A stretch of DNA of 64,000 nucleotides from Mugil cephalus (Eukaryota; Chordata; Actinopteri; Mugiliformes; Mugilidae): positions 1,298,326 to 1,362,325 of the forward strand of contig NC_061788.1 in assembly GCF_022458985.1 (NCBI RefSeq), read 5' to 3'. Position 1 is the stretch's first letter. Every line of letters begins with the position of its first letter. The position numbers and the translations under genes were made by a program. Shown one piece after another: positions 45,070-58,600 of the stretch. The notes under the pieces were generated by a model, which was given only the letters and a program-made list of their open reading frames with translations, searched no databases and had not been told where the DNA came from.

Positions 45070-46661
45070 GTAGGACGATTATGTTCCTTACACTTTAAGT
45101 TCATTTTCTAAATGTGCGAATTACATCTTCTGTTACCTTCTTTTTTATTTTGGGGGGTCAGGAATGTTCCCACCCTGATAAAGTCTACTGATAAAAAACC
45201 CTCATTGATAAAAACTGACCCTGGGGAGCAATTAATTACCTGGGCACCTGATAATAAGCCTTATCACTGCAGCTGTGGGACACATCTGGATCCCTTTAAC
45301 TCGCTGGTGCACAGTTAAGACCATCGCAACATCCTGTAAAGCAAAATGTACTCACTTCTTAGAAGAAGTTGTTTTAATATAAGATTATTTTTCACATATA
45401 CACACCAGTCAAAAGTTTGGAAGCACTTTCACATACAACTGAAGACGAAGGTGTGTCCAGACTTTGGACTGGTTGTGTATATGTGACAGAAAATCTGTGT
45501 GATGACTAGAAAATGTCACAATTTGTTTTTATCTGTGTTAATATTCTGGTAAAACTGATCTGATTTATGTACAGACAGTAAATAAGCAGCATACACTGGT
45601 GAAAGAAGCTCAGTGATCTACTGCAGATGTACCTTTTTACTCATTTTTGTGTACTTTTAAATTTATTGTATTTTTATTTATTATTATTATTGTTATTGCA
45701 TTTTATTCCTTATGACGGAAAATTTAACAAAACATAAGAACTATCTCGATTCATTTTACAAAATTTCGTGTTTTTAGACGTTTGTGAAAACCTGTGGATT
45801 TTTAATTTAGTTGTTATAATAATTTTAAACAATATATCAAAATAAGTAAATAGGTAAAACTAAAGATTATTTATATTTATTGATTTTTCCGCATGGTTGT
45901 TATTTGTAAGTGAAATATATGTGTTTTTTTTTCTTCCACACAAGAAACTAAAGCACCAGTTGAATGAAGGAATGAAGAAGCTAAACTAAGCTAACGCTAG
46001 CTAGCTTAGCTGGACTCATTAGCCACCATCAGCTACATGATTTGGTGGTTACGTTAAATTTAAAACATGCACTCAACTAATTAAATATTTGTTAATAGGT
46101 AATTAATTTAAATGTAAATAATACCAGGCATGAGACACTTAAATTCACATTTTACGTATTTTTTTTAGCTTCCTATTGACGACCAACTAACAGAACGCTG
46201 CTAGCGGCTAACCTTAGCTAAGGCCAACTTTAGCTTTAGTTTCTTTTAATTTTGCTAGGTTGTTATTTTTGATTTAAAATATTTGTTTTAACGTCGCCAG
46301 CTTGTTGTTCCACACAATAAAACAAGACAGTAGGAGAATGAGCGCATTATTAAGAAGAAAAAGAAGAAGCTAAACTCCTGATAACGCTAGCTAGCTTAGC
46401 TGGACTCATTAGCGCCGTTAACGATAGTTACATGATTTGGTGGATACACTACCTTTAATCTGTCTTAAACTTGAGTTGCTGAGTTGATTCAATGTGTTAA
46501 ATCGATTGAATATTACTAATATAGGACTAATAGAAGCACTGAATTGTTGTACTATGTTATATTCTTCAATTAACCAATTAAAAAGAACGAGACAGAAGTT
46601 TGTTTGGTTCATTATGCAGATTTATCACTGAACCTCACTCTTGTAATTTAAATTTTTCCAG
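45070..46661 (+). other. versican intron 1
   Basis: AT-rich intron with the hairpin element at 45,392-45,486. CTAGCTTAGCTGGACTCATT occurs twice (near 46,002 and 46,391), each in a context of about 70 similar bases, which indicates a local duplication. No exon was recognised besides the flanking ones. Confidence 0.45.
45392..45486. mobile_element. Short Tc1-type foldback element (MITE-like hairpin)
   Basis: The left arm (45,392-45,421) and right arm (45,456-45,486) are inverted repeats agreeing at about 28 of 31 positions around a 34-base middle. The arm contains ACCAGTCAAAAGTTTGGA, wording typical of Tc1-like terminal repeats in fish, and is flanked by TA-rich CATATA/TATATG. There is no coding capacity. 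It lies in versican intron 1. Confidence 0.75.
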
Positions 46662-46672
46662 ATTGTGTCGAG

Positions 46673-49600
46673 ATGATTGGACACGTCCTCACACACCTGC
46701 TGTGCCTGGTGTGTCTGTGTTCAGCTCGTCCTCCAGGTGAGTCCAGCCACTGAATTCATGCACCTCTACATCTAGAAGATCCCACGTTTCCCTCCAGCAC
46801 TGGCACCAAAGAGCTGGAGATGGTTTATGTTTTCCATCTGTGGCGGCTGACGCAGGATTATGATTGTTTACAGCATGAAGACCTTCTTGAATTTGAGCTT
46901 TCGGCAGCGTTGGGAAACTCAAGAGGTTTCAGTTGTTATCCGTCGTGATTAGGGAGTGGTCCAGGATTCATTCATGGCAACGAAGCCAACATCCAGCTGG
47001 AGGGATGAAAGAGCCCAGACTGGGACTCTGGGAGAAGTCAAACAACTTAAAGGGCTCTAAATCTATTTTTCCTGTTGTCTTCCAGCTGCTCCACAGACGC
47101 CCCCCCAGCCGGAGAAGCCCTCCCCAGTCGTGGGCTCTCTGTCGGGGAGGGTTGTGCTGCCGTGTCACTTCTCCATCGCCTCCACTCCACCTCCTCTGGG
47201 CTTCGCCAGCCCCCCTGATCAGGTCCGCATCAAGTGGTCCAAGCTGGACGGGACCCAGGAGAAGGTGGTGCTGGTGACCCAGGACGGGATGGTGAAGGTG
47301 GGCCAGGACTTCCAGGGCCGGGCGTCGGTGCCCACCAGCCCGCTGATGGAGGGGGACGCCTCCCTGACGCTGGTGGAGCTCCGGGCCAGAGACGCCGGCC
47401 TGTACCGCTGTGAGGTGTTACACGGCATGGAGGACACGCAGGAGCCCGTCAGCCTCCACGTCAACGGTGAGTTCATCAGCTGTTACCTGACTGTCGCCCA
47501 GGTCTGGGTCTGGTTCAGGTTTCATCCGATACCAGAGACAAACTGGTACAAACTCAGTCCAGAAACGGTGCCTTTTTATTTTTGAGGCATTTTGTGACGT
47601 GCAAGTTGAACAGAATATTTAATTTAAATAACATAAATACAACTGAGACCAAGAAATAAATCAACCAATATAAAATGTCATAATTATTTTATTTTATTTT
47701 ACAGTACATATTAATAAACATGATGCCATTTTAAATGTTTCAAAAACCCCCATGACTTTAAACTTTCAACAGTTTTTCTGCAAAAAAAAATAGCATGTTA
47801 GCATTTCTCCTCTCCAGGGATGCTGCTAACTGGGCTAGCAAAGACGCTACATTTCTGGGTCTTTCAGTAAAATGCTATGTGTGGTCAGATTTTGAATCTA
47901 ATTCCGGGTGTTACCTCCCCTGTTGCAGGTTGACCAGTCTGCATCTTTAGAGGTGAAGTCCAGACAAAGTTTTGCTTTTAGACATTTTGAAGCTTCACTT
48001 CCATCTATGCAGCAATAGAGCTAAGGAGGCTAAGCTAATTAAACACTCACTGGCACCAAATGAAGCACCCAGATCAATCTGGTTACTACCATGAGCATCA
48101 GTACCGTTAGCATCATTATGGTAGCCAGTATCAGGATACATCCCTATTTAAAATAGAGTAAATTATCCAAAACACAAGCTGAGAAAAACTCATCTGGACT
48201 AGAAGACGTTTCCTCCAAGTGTCCATCTCTACATGACTGGTGGGAGTTCAGGTTTTAATCAGGAACATCTGTGGGGGGAGTCCACCTGGAGGTCATTTAA
48301 AACCCCAGGATTCACCTCCTCACAGAAAACATAAGATTTAAGTGGAAAACTGAACATTTAATGAGGAAAATGAGAGATTTGAAAACAAAAAACTTTATTT
48401 TAACTCACACAAACAGAGGAATCTGCTTTGATCCTTTAATTACATATTTAAGTATTAAATTTATTTATTTATTTATTCTTTATTAAAAATGAACATTTCT
48501 TTTTGACACTCCATTAGCATTTTCCTGAGAAATTTGAAAATATTTTCAATGTTTAAATGTTTTTCTGAATATTTTATTTGTATTTTCGTATTTTTCAAAC
48601 ATTTTTCAAAAAAATTTTAAAACAGACTTCCATGGTTTCAGATGAGTATTTCTTAATTAACGGACTAAGCTTTAAAACAGAAAACTTAAAGAGGAAAATG
48701 TAAGATTTGATTTTAAACTTCCACGACTATATGTTTCTTACATATGTTTAATTTCATTTGTATGTGTTTTGTTTTTTTTTGGGACATTAGTATTGACCCA
48801 GGTTATTTTATTATCATTTATCAGCATTTGGTTAGTGTTTGGTCAAATATGAACATTTGAATGATTTTTGAAAATATTTCAACAATATTTATTCCAGCTA
48901 TTGTTATTATAGTTATTACTTTTCATTGTGAATTCAAAGCAAGTAGAGCTCCCCCTGGTGGCTGCAGGCTGCAGTATAGGTCATAAGCTCCACCCCCTCC
49001 ATGTTAGTGGGCGGGGCTTTGTTTGAACTAAAACACTACAATACGCATCAAGTACATTTTTTATCAAGGATGGTTTTTGTCATTTTATGTAGTTGATATG
49101 TTTATGAATGTTCAACTGTCAATTAAAATAAAAATGTTTTAGTTCGTTATTTGATGCTGTAGAAACAGGATGTGATGTAATGGCGACCACCAGTTGCCAT
49201 GCCAACCCAAACGTTTTTTCAAAAGTAAGTTCAGCGTATAATCCAACATTTCCTTAGCCATCTTAGCTGGTGGAGGTAACAAAAACACCTGTGAGTCTGG
49301 AGGGATTGTGGGCGGGGCATCGATATCGTGGCTCCGCCCTCAGAGCTCCAAGCTCACAAGATGGCACCGCCTGCATTCCCGGGAGAGGAAGTGGAGACAT
49401 GGTGTCCATATTTATATACAGACTATGGTGGAGACGTCTTAGTCACAGAGAAAAAGGTCATTGACTGATATTTTTCATCTTCATTAGCAAAACAAACGCA
49501 CTGATGCTGGTGAGCGAGTCAAGTCAACAACAGGTCAACAACAGGAACTTTGCACCGTTTCTCTTTTTCTTTGTGGAAAAATCTGGATCCAAACAAAGAA

Positions 49601-52600
49601 AAGCTCGTTCTTACAGGGAAACATTCACGCTCTGGTAAAAGAGATTCGTTCATGGACTGAAATACTAATAATCACCACGTTAAGCCCCGCCCACGACGAT
49701 GCCAGACTGTCCGGACTGATCTTTGTTGGAGCAGAATCAATTCCCAACAGAGTGATTCCAGACCAACTTCCCGACCAACAGGAAGAAGAAAACTGGAAAC
49801 TGGAAACTGGAAGCAGGAAGTAGGAAGCAGGAAGCAGGAAGCAGGAAGCAGTTAAAACCGATTGAAGATTGAAGTTTAACTTTTAGACGTCCTTGTTATT
49901 GACTTCCTGTCAGAAATAAACATGTCACCAGGCGTCGGTTCATCCCAGACCGGACCAGACTGGACCGGACCGGACCGGACCAGAGCCAGGACTCTGGGGC
50001 ATCATTTCCACAGATTCCACATTAACTCTGAACAGGAGTCTTTGTCGAGCAGCTCCAACACAAAGGCTCAACAACAAGTGTCTATTTACCAGCTGAGATG
50101 TCCTTTCACGTCGTCCCTCTGCTCTGACAGGACGTCCTCACAGATGAGCAGCGACCCGGCTCAAAATAACCGACCTAATGACTCGGGACAACAGCGCCCA
50201 CAGTCAGGATGACAGCTGGAACGACCCGACGGGTCCAGTTTCACCGAGTTCCTGACGATTCGAATCGTTTCTGAACCGGAGACATGAACGGAGACCTTTG
50301 TTTGTTTCTTCTTCTGCGTCTTAAAAGTCATTTCTCAGTATTTCTGGAAACTGTAGAAGCTATTTACAGATATTTTAGTATTATTTTTCAGACGCATTTC
50401 ACCCATTTAATTTAAATTTCTGTTGAGACCTTTTTTAACTTAGATTAAACTTAGATAATTAGAATTTTCTAGAATATTATTTATATTTTTTGGATTTTTT
50501 TAGACATTTCTTTGATAGATTTGTTTTAAATATTTTTGAAACCATTTTTTCTTGTGTGTAGAAATATTTTCATATATTTTAAACGTATCTTAAAATATTT
50601 GAGACTTGTATTCTAATAATATTCATTTATTCATATGCTTTTAGATATTTTTTAGATGTATTCTTCACATTTCTTTAATAATATGTAGGAAATATATTAA
50701 TATATATTATATTTATTATATTGTTGTTGTTTATATACATTTTCTTTTTATTTCTGACTTTTAAAACATATCTGTATTTATTATATTTAGTTTTAGGGAG
50801 TATAAGAAATTTTAAATATTTCATATATTTAATTAATATTGTGAGACCTTTTTTTTCTTTCATATAATAATATTCTTCAGACATTTTATTCATATGTTTT
50901 AGATATATTGTTCACATTTCTCTGTTTTTTAATATTTTTTCCCTTGTGGATCATTAAAGTCTAAGTTTATATGTTTATGGCCCATGTTTCTGGATTTTTC
51001 TTTCATTCTTACTTGACATTCTCCACATCTTTAAGCTCATATTCCTGATTCCTGCTGTTCCTCTCTGTCCAGGTGTGGTCTTCCACTACAGAACCAACAG
51101 TGACCGCTACAGCCTGGACTTCCCTAAAGCCGTGGAGATGTGTCGCGACATCGACGCCACCATCGCCACCGCTGAACAGCTGTCGGCTGCTTTCCAGGAC
51201 GGACTGGACCAATGTGACGCCGGCTGGCTCGCCGACCAGTCCGTCAGGTACAGCCGCTCTTATTACATTCATCACCCTAAAATAACAGATTTATTTCTAG
51301 AAAACAGAAAACATATGGGTTGATTTCTGTTGGAATCAGGTTAAAACATGTATTTTCTCCACTCTAATCATATTATAATATTAGAAAAATAATATATGTT
51401 ATTTAGATTTCGTGACATATCTCATACCTTTTATTAATATGTTGTAGACATTTATGTCCTTGCATTTTAATAATTCTTTTTTTTTATTTTATTGATGAAT
51501 TTTATTTCCTGCAATTTATTTATATTTTTTTAAACATTTTATCCATTTTTTCTTTCCATTGTTTCTTTTGCTGAGTTTTTCATATTTTTTCAATATATTT
51601 CTTTAATTGTTCATTTTTTCTTGAATCATAATATTTATTTTCAGACATATTATTTCATAATTTTTTTTTTATTATTATTTTTTTAAAAAAATATTCATAT
51701 ATTTCTTGAAAATTTTCATACATTTTATTAATATTTCTACATTTTTCTTGACTTTTTTTATTGGCAATTTAATAATAGTTTCTAAGATATTTTCTTGCAG
51801 TTTATTGATATATTTTTTAAAAATTTTATCCATTTTCCTTCGTATTTTTTTATTTCTTCTTTAAGCATTCAGACATATTTTTCTTGAATATAATATTTCT
51901 TTTCAGACGTATAATTTAATTTATTTTAGGCATTTGTTTTACATGCTGTTAATATCTCTCCAACCTTTCTTTCATACCAGTTATGGGCCCAATGAGTTGA
52001 TTTCTGTTGGCAGCTGCTTGAAATGTCTTTTTTTTACTTCATTAACATCAGCTTTGTAATAAGAAACTATTCTTCATGTAAATATGTGTCATGATGTAAA
52101 AGAATTCCTGTTCATTTTATGTGCTGCCGTGTTTCTGTGATTATTTGTCAGGTATCCGATCAACCAGCCGCGTCCCGGCTGCTTTGGAGACCTGTTGAAC
52201 CGTCGGGGCGTGAGAACGTATGGCGTCCGCGACCCCACAGAGAAATACGACGTTTACTGCTACGTAGATGAACTCCACGGTAACCGTGTGACCTACGGGG
52301 CGTTAGCTTAGCTTAGCTTAGCTTAGCTTAGCATAGCATAAAGACTGGAGGCAAAGGGGGAACATGTGGCCTGGGGTTTGGTATTAATATACAAATATGT
52401 TACATACTTTATTCACTTATTTCTTTTTGTTTCATACATTTTGTTAATATTTTTTATTCTATATTTATTGTCTTGTAGTTTATTATATAAACGTTATTAA
52501 TATGTTTTGACATTTTTCAGACATTTTATTAGTATTTCTCACGCCTTTTTTTTATTGTCATTTTAATATTATGATATAAGATATTTTTCCCTGAGTTTAT

Positions 52601-55600
52601 TCGTATTTTTCAGACATTTTATTTATATTTCTGAACATGTTTTGTACATTTTCTTCATATTTCTCACACCTTTTTTTATTGACATTTTAATATTAGTTTC
52701 CTGTAATTTATATTTTTCAGAATTTTTTTTTGAATCTTAATCATATTTTTCTATAATTTTATTCATATTTTCTGTCATTGATGTTTTTTTCTTGTTGATA
52801 TTTCTCTAGTTTTTTTGTTTTTCTGTCATTTTATTGTATATTTTCTAGAAATGAGCTCAGTTTTGTTCTCCTCCGTCTCCAGGCGAGGTCTTCTACCCCC
52901 CGTCCCTCGTGGATAAACTCACCTGGTCGGAGGCGAATTTCGAGTGCTTGAAGCAGGGCGCTGTGATTGCGTCGCCCGGTCAGCTGTTTGCGGCGTGGCG
53001 GGCGGGGCTGAACCGCTGTGACTACGGCTGGCTGTCCGACGGCAGCGCCCGCTACCCGGTCACCGTCCCCCGGCCTCAGTGTGGGGGGGGTCTGCTGGGG
53101 GTCCGCACGCTTTACAGGCACCAGAACCAGACCGGGTTCCCAGACCAGAACGACAGGCACGGGGTGTTCTGCTTCAAGGGTGAGAATCAAACGCACCTCC
53201 TCATCCTCAGCCTTCACAGATAAAATGTCTCAAAAATATACAATAAATTCCTTGAAAAATATCTAGAAAAAAAAAAACTGGTAAGTATAAAGAGCGCCAT
53301 ATAAATAACGTTACTGAAAATTATGTTTAAGGTTCACAAAAAAAGAAGTCACAAAAATATTTGGAAAATGTGTGAAATATGTTTGAAAAACATAAATAAA
53401 ATGTGAAAAATATTAATAAATTCTAGGAAAATATCTTAGAAACCAGCATTAAAACGACAATAAAAAAAAAAGCCTGAAAAATATTAAGAAAATGTGGAAA
53501 AAAATCTCCAAAGAATATTAATAATGTGAAAAAAACATCCAGAAAATATAAAATTACAGAAAATATAGTCAATATTTGCAAAAAAAGGTCTGAGAAATGT
53601 TAGGAAAGTTCATATTTAATGTAAATAATGACTGACTGATTAAAGGACAGTTCCTGCTCCGCTTCCCTTCATTGTTGGTCATTTTTCATCTCTTAAATAA
53701 AAGCTGAGCCGTCCCCTCAGCTTCCCTAAAAACAGGTCATTTTAATGCTTGGTTTGCAAAACTTCAGTGGAAGCAGGAAAATAATAATTATTTTTTTTTT
53801 TTCTGTTCGTCTGAATGAATCAGCTCTGGACAGACGTTATTCTGCTTCCTCCAAATGTAATTTAAATCCTGGATCCATTCAGCTGATAACAGAGCAAATC
53901 TTTTTAAACGCTTACAAACTTTACACAGAACCAAATTCTGTAAAAACAGCAAATCTTTGAGAAAACGTTCCACATGAATCATGTTTTTTTGTTACTTTCT
54001 TTTTCCACAGTTTGAGAATTAAAGCCGTTTGTCTCGATGAATCTACTCAGAGCAGACGTTAATTTGCTTTTTTCGTTTGACCAATTTCACCAAATTTGGA
54101 TCCATTCAGGTGGAAACTGAACAAATCATTCTGAACATTTGCAATATTTGTGCAAAACTAACTTCAGTGGAAGAAGCAAAATAAAATATCCAACAGTTTG
54201 TCTGAATGAATCAGCTTTGGACAGACTTTATTTAGTTTTCTCTTTTGACAAATGACTCCAAATGTAATTTAAATCCTGGATCCATTCAGCTGATAACAGA
54301 GCAAATGGTTTTAAACTTTATGCAGAATCAAATTCAGTGGAAACAGAAAAAACATGAGGGAAACATTAGACATAAATCAGTTTCTTTGTTGCTCTTTTTC
54401 CACGGTTTCACTTTGACTTTGTGAATTAAAGCTGTTTGTCTCCATGTGTTGGCACAGACACAAATGGGCACGAATCATTTTGAATGTTTGCATAATTTAT
54501 GCAAGCGAATGGAAACAGCAGAAGACTTTTAAAACAGCAGATATATGACAGATTTCTGAACCTGCTGCTATGAAGCTACTCACTTCTAAATCGGTACCAA
54601 AGCTGATGATGATGTTTAGGAACAGATCTGGTTCTGGTTCTGGTTCTGGTGCCTGGAGGTTTAAACGGTCCAAGAAAAAGATTCTGTTTCTTTGTTAACT
54701 TATAATAACTTTTCTAAACCCACTTCACGAAGCACCTGTCCAGTGAAACGTCCAGATGAGTTAAAGCTCGGCTGACAGACGCTTCACGGCTCCGACCGAC
54801 CAGAATGAGAAGAAGAAGAATAAACTCCCAGTGCTGTGTTTGTGGCGGGCGGATTATTTTACGAGGGGAAAACCCAACATGTGCACTCTGACAGCTGGAC
54901 CCAACCCAACACCGAGACGGAGGAAGTGGAAAAGAATGGGGGGAGGACAGGGGCAGGGGGAGTCTCCCATAAGAGACATCACCATTAAAAGGGTCGGCGA
55001 TAGCCACATGTCTGATGGAGCTGTGCTAGTTTCTGCAGAGCGATGGCTACGGTGGCCCGGAGGGAACTGAATGCACAAACCAAAAGATTCTAGAAAGAAT
55101 AAACGTTTAAATGAATTATAAAAGTAAAAAGCTAAAGGCTAAATGAGGACGGTCGGTTACGTTTTCGCTGCCGTTGGGAACTGATTACATCTAAAACAAG
55201 TCTAAAATCTACTGGGATGAGTTCACTCAGCTTTGGTTTAGATAAAAGTTTCATTTCTAAGAATAAAAACCAACCAGATGTGTTTAACCTCTCAACATTC
55301 CAGTCAATCTAGAACGAGGCCAAAGTAACTGAACGCTGTTCATGAACACGTCGAAGCTTATTCATGGTCTTTGTCTCTTTTTAAAGCCAAGACTGAAGTT
55401 TCAGAATCTCTCTAAGTGGTTTAGTTCTGGAGGAATCAAAGTTGAAACACAGTTAAAAAAGAATTCAATGTGTTTGAGTTAATGTAGGTGAACTCATTGA
55501 CTTTCATCATTGAAATCAGAAAATTAACTCAAACACAACTTGCAGAGCTCTGACTGGTTCATAATACAAATGTAAATACACGGGCTCGTCCGGGATTTGA

Positions 55601-58600
55601 ACCCGGGACCTCTCGCACCCAAAGCGAGAATCATACCCCTAGACCAACGAGCCATATTTTAATGTACAGAAGATGCTGTTCCATGTTCTGGTCTCTGCAT
55701 TTACTGTCATGACGTCTTGTCTTCATGGTGGACTTGGATTCTGATGCGTCTCCCTCTCATAGAGTTTTCTTCATTCATAGTCTCCTGGAGAAAAGCAGCT
55801 TCCAAATACCTGAAATAACCTTCTTCAAAACATCTACACTAAACTCATCAACAGCCAATGTGTTTTCATGCATGTCCTAAAAGTAAATGAGGAGAACCCA
55901 GTAATATTCAAGAACATTTCTGTTCTGTTCGTGAACACGTTGGAGCTCATTCATGGTCTTTGTCTCTTTTGAAAGACAAGACTCTGAAGTTTCTGACTGA
56001 ATCAGAATCACTCCAAGTGGTTTTGTTCTGGAGGAATCAAAGTTGGCACACGTTTAAAAAAGAAGAGGAAGTTGCTTGAATCGTCTGAAATTTGGTGAAC
56101 CCATCGACTTTAATCAATGAAACCAGAAGAAAATGACATATTGCATAATGCAGCATTTGGTTACCAGATTCATACTCTTGTTAACTTCAGTCTAAATATT
56201 TATGTTGAAGTCTTTACTCGTGCATCGTCCATTTTCACATGTATTTTCCTGGAGCTGCACGTGCGTCGAGCCATTTGCTCTTTTTCTTTGAACGCGGTGG
56301 CCGAGCTGCAGGAGAGACTACAGTGAAGTGACGGCATGAGGACGGACGGCAGCCAAACACATGAGCTCATACCTGGGCAGGGCTGAACATGCAGTCAGGG
56401 TCTAAAGACCGGAGAGTCAACACCTTCAGAGTGTGCAGCTGTGGAAGAAGTAAAAAAACTGTAAAATATGTAAAGTCACTCGCAGCATTTATTGACTTTG
56501 ACCTATGCTGCAAAGGTTCTGCAGAAACGTGGGGGAATGACTCAGTAGATGAATCTGCTGCAGGCTACGAGCAGAAAGACGAATCCTCGGTGCATCCATA
56601 TGTTTCTGTGACAGCAGCAGGGAGGGATGCAGGACCTGGCTTTATTAAAGCATCATGTCGGTGACGTTCAAGGCCACATACGAACACAGACAAAGAAGAG
56701 CATTGTGAGCTCGTTAACCAGGTCCCAGTCCTTCCTCATATGGAACGTGTTCCTTCGTATCCAGATAGAAATCTTTGCTTCAGCATCACAGGCTGTTTGG
56801 AGGAGGTCGTGACTACGAGACCCCGGGGTCCGTTCACAACAGTTATGAGCTGTGTTTAGAGGAGACACACAAAGGCTAATGGAGCTAGCTACCAAAACCT
56901 TCTCTGCTGTTATTCCTCACATTCTAAGCTGTTCCTTTATTATACGTCCTCATATGGGGACGTTAAGTTTTAGGTTTGTGGCAGCTTCTTCTGCTTCATT
57001 TGAACCTAATGTCCTCATAACATGTAAAAACATGATAGCGGGCGTTTTAGCGAATTCGTTCTGCAGCCAATCATGGGCCAAAAGTGCAAAAATGTGCAAA
57101 ACCTCATCAAATTTTGCAGTTGAAACTTGTCTGTTTACGCTTATTAACTTTTCTAGTTTAATGTGACACAAAAACATAACGAATTCTATCATTAGTAATA
57201 AGCTATAACTTCACTTATAAGCAAAAACTCATTCATTATTTGCAATTCTGTCTTTAAACAGTCATGTTCAGTTTTATAATTTGTTACATATTGGTGACTT
57301 TTTTATAATATACAGTGAAATAATCCCCATGTCCACATATGAGGACTTCATTTTTTTCCAAAAAATACTTCCTGTTGAAAGATGATGCTCAGTTTTTATA
57401 CTTCTTAGGTCTTAATAATCCCAAATACCTTGGGAGAAATTAAAAATGCATAGTAAACAAATATGAAAATAAAAATAAGAATTATGTCGGAAAAGAAAGT
57501 CTCAAAAATAATACTCAAGAGCAAATGCATGAATAAAATGCTAACCATCCAGCTTTTAGGTTTTGTCAATATCTTTTACACATTTTTATTGTATTTTAAT
57601 CATAATTTTGAGATTTTTAGAGATGTTTTTAATATTGTTTGCACTTTTTCTCGTGCATTTTGTTCATAGTATAACGGACTAGCTACCAAACGTCTCTGAC
57701 TTTTCTGTTCAGCAGCGGCTGTTATTCTTCAGACAGTTTTATTCCTGACATGTGACTTCATGTCTGAAAAATCAGCGCTGCTACGTTTCCTTTTATAGCT
57801 GTAAGCTAACGGCAGACTTGCAGGCGGATGGTTGGCATTTTCCAGATAGCGTGGTTTCTTTTGAATGCTGATTTCTTCTCTAAACATTTGTTCTGGATTT
57901 GACTCTCGTTCGCTTCACCAGACTGTTTTAATAGCACCAGACTCATAGTTGCATTTCCTTCGCAGACAAATTATCATGTAATTTACCAGAGCATCCAGGT
58001 GACCTTCCACCTCTCTGGGCAGTGGTTAATATTAGCCGCACAGGATGTAGGTTTTGGCTAAAACCATGGTGCTGCATTTTTTTTTTATCAGCTCTCACAT
58101 CTGATGGTGAACTGCAGCTGTTTAAAAAGCATTCAAGAAACTTCTTGTAGCATAAACAATGAACCGTTTCATTAGCAGTGGGAGTTTGCTGCTAATTTGC
58201 TAATTGTAATGTGCTAAATTTAGCATACGTTTTGCTTGACGACTGAAAAGCTCTATAAGGCTAACAGCAAGCAAACGAGCAATTTGATGTTTGCCAACTT
58301 TAGCATAATTCTAGCATCCTAACACAAAGTGAAACCACGCCAGGTTTACACTGTTACCATAAAACCTGTTAGCAGGCTGATGTTAGCATGTGGACGTCAC
58401 CAAGACCAACGGTTGCCTACGTGCTCTATTTAAAGGCGTCGTTGTACATAGTATCGTGTTGAGCTAAATGCTAACCACTAAAAATTACACAGTAATGCTT
58501 AACATGCTTACATGTTGGTTGAATCTTGTCTTTAGCATGCTAATGCTGTTTGCATTAGCTAAAAACAACCTCTAGGCTTGAAACACGACTAATAATTTGG

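Noticed and set aside
56852-57192. Overlapping frames of 104 (plus) and 80 (minus) codons
   Set aside because: Neither strand gives a known domain; cysteine/serine-rich wording looks random, and a transposon origin could not be shown.
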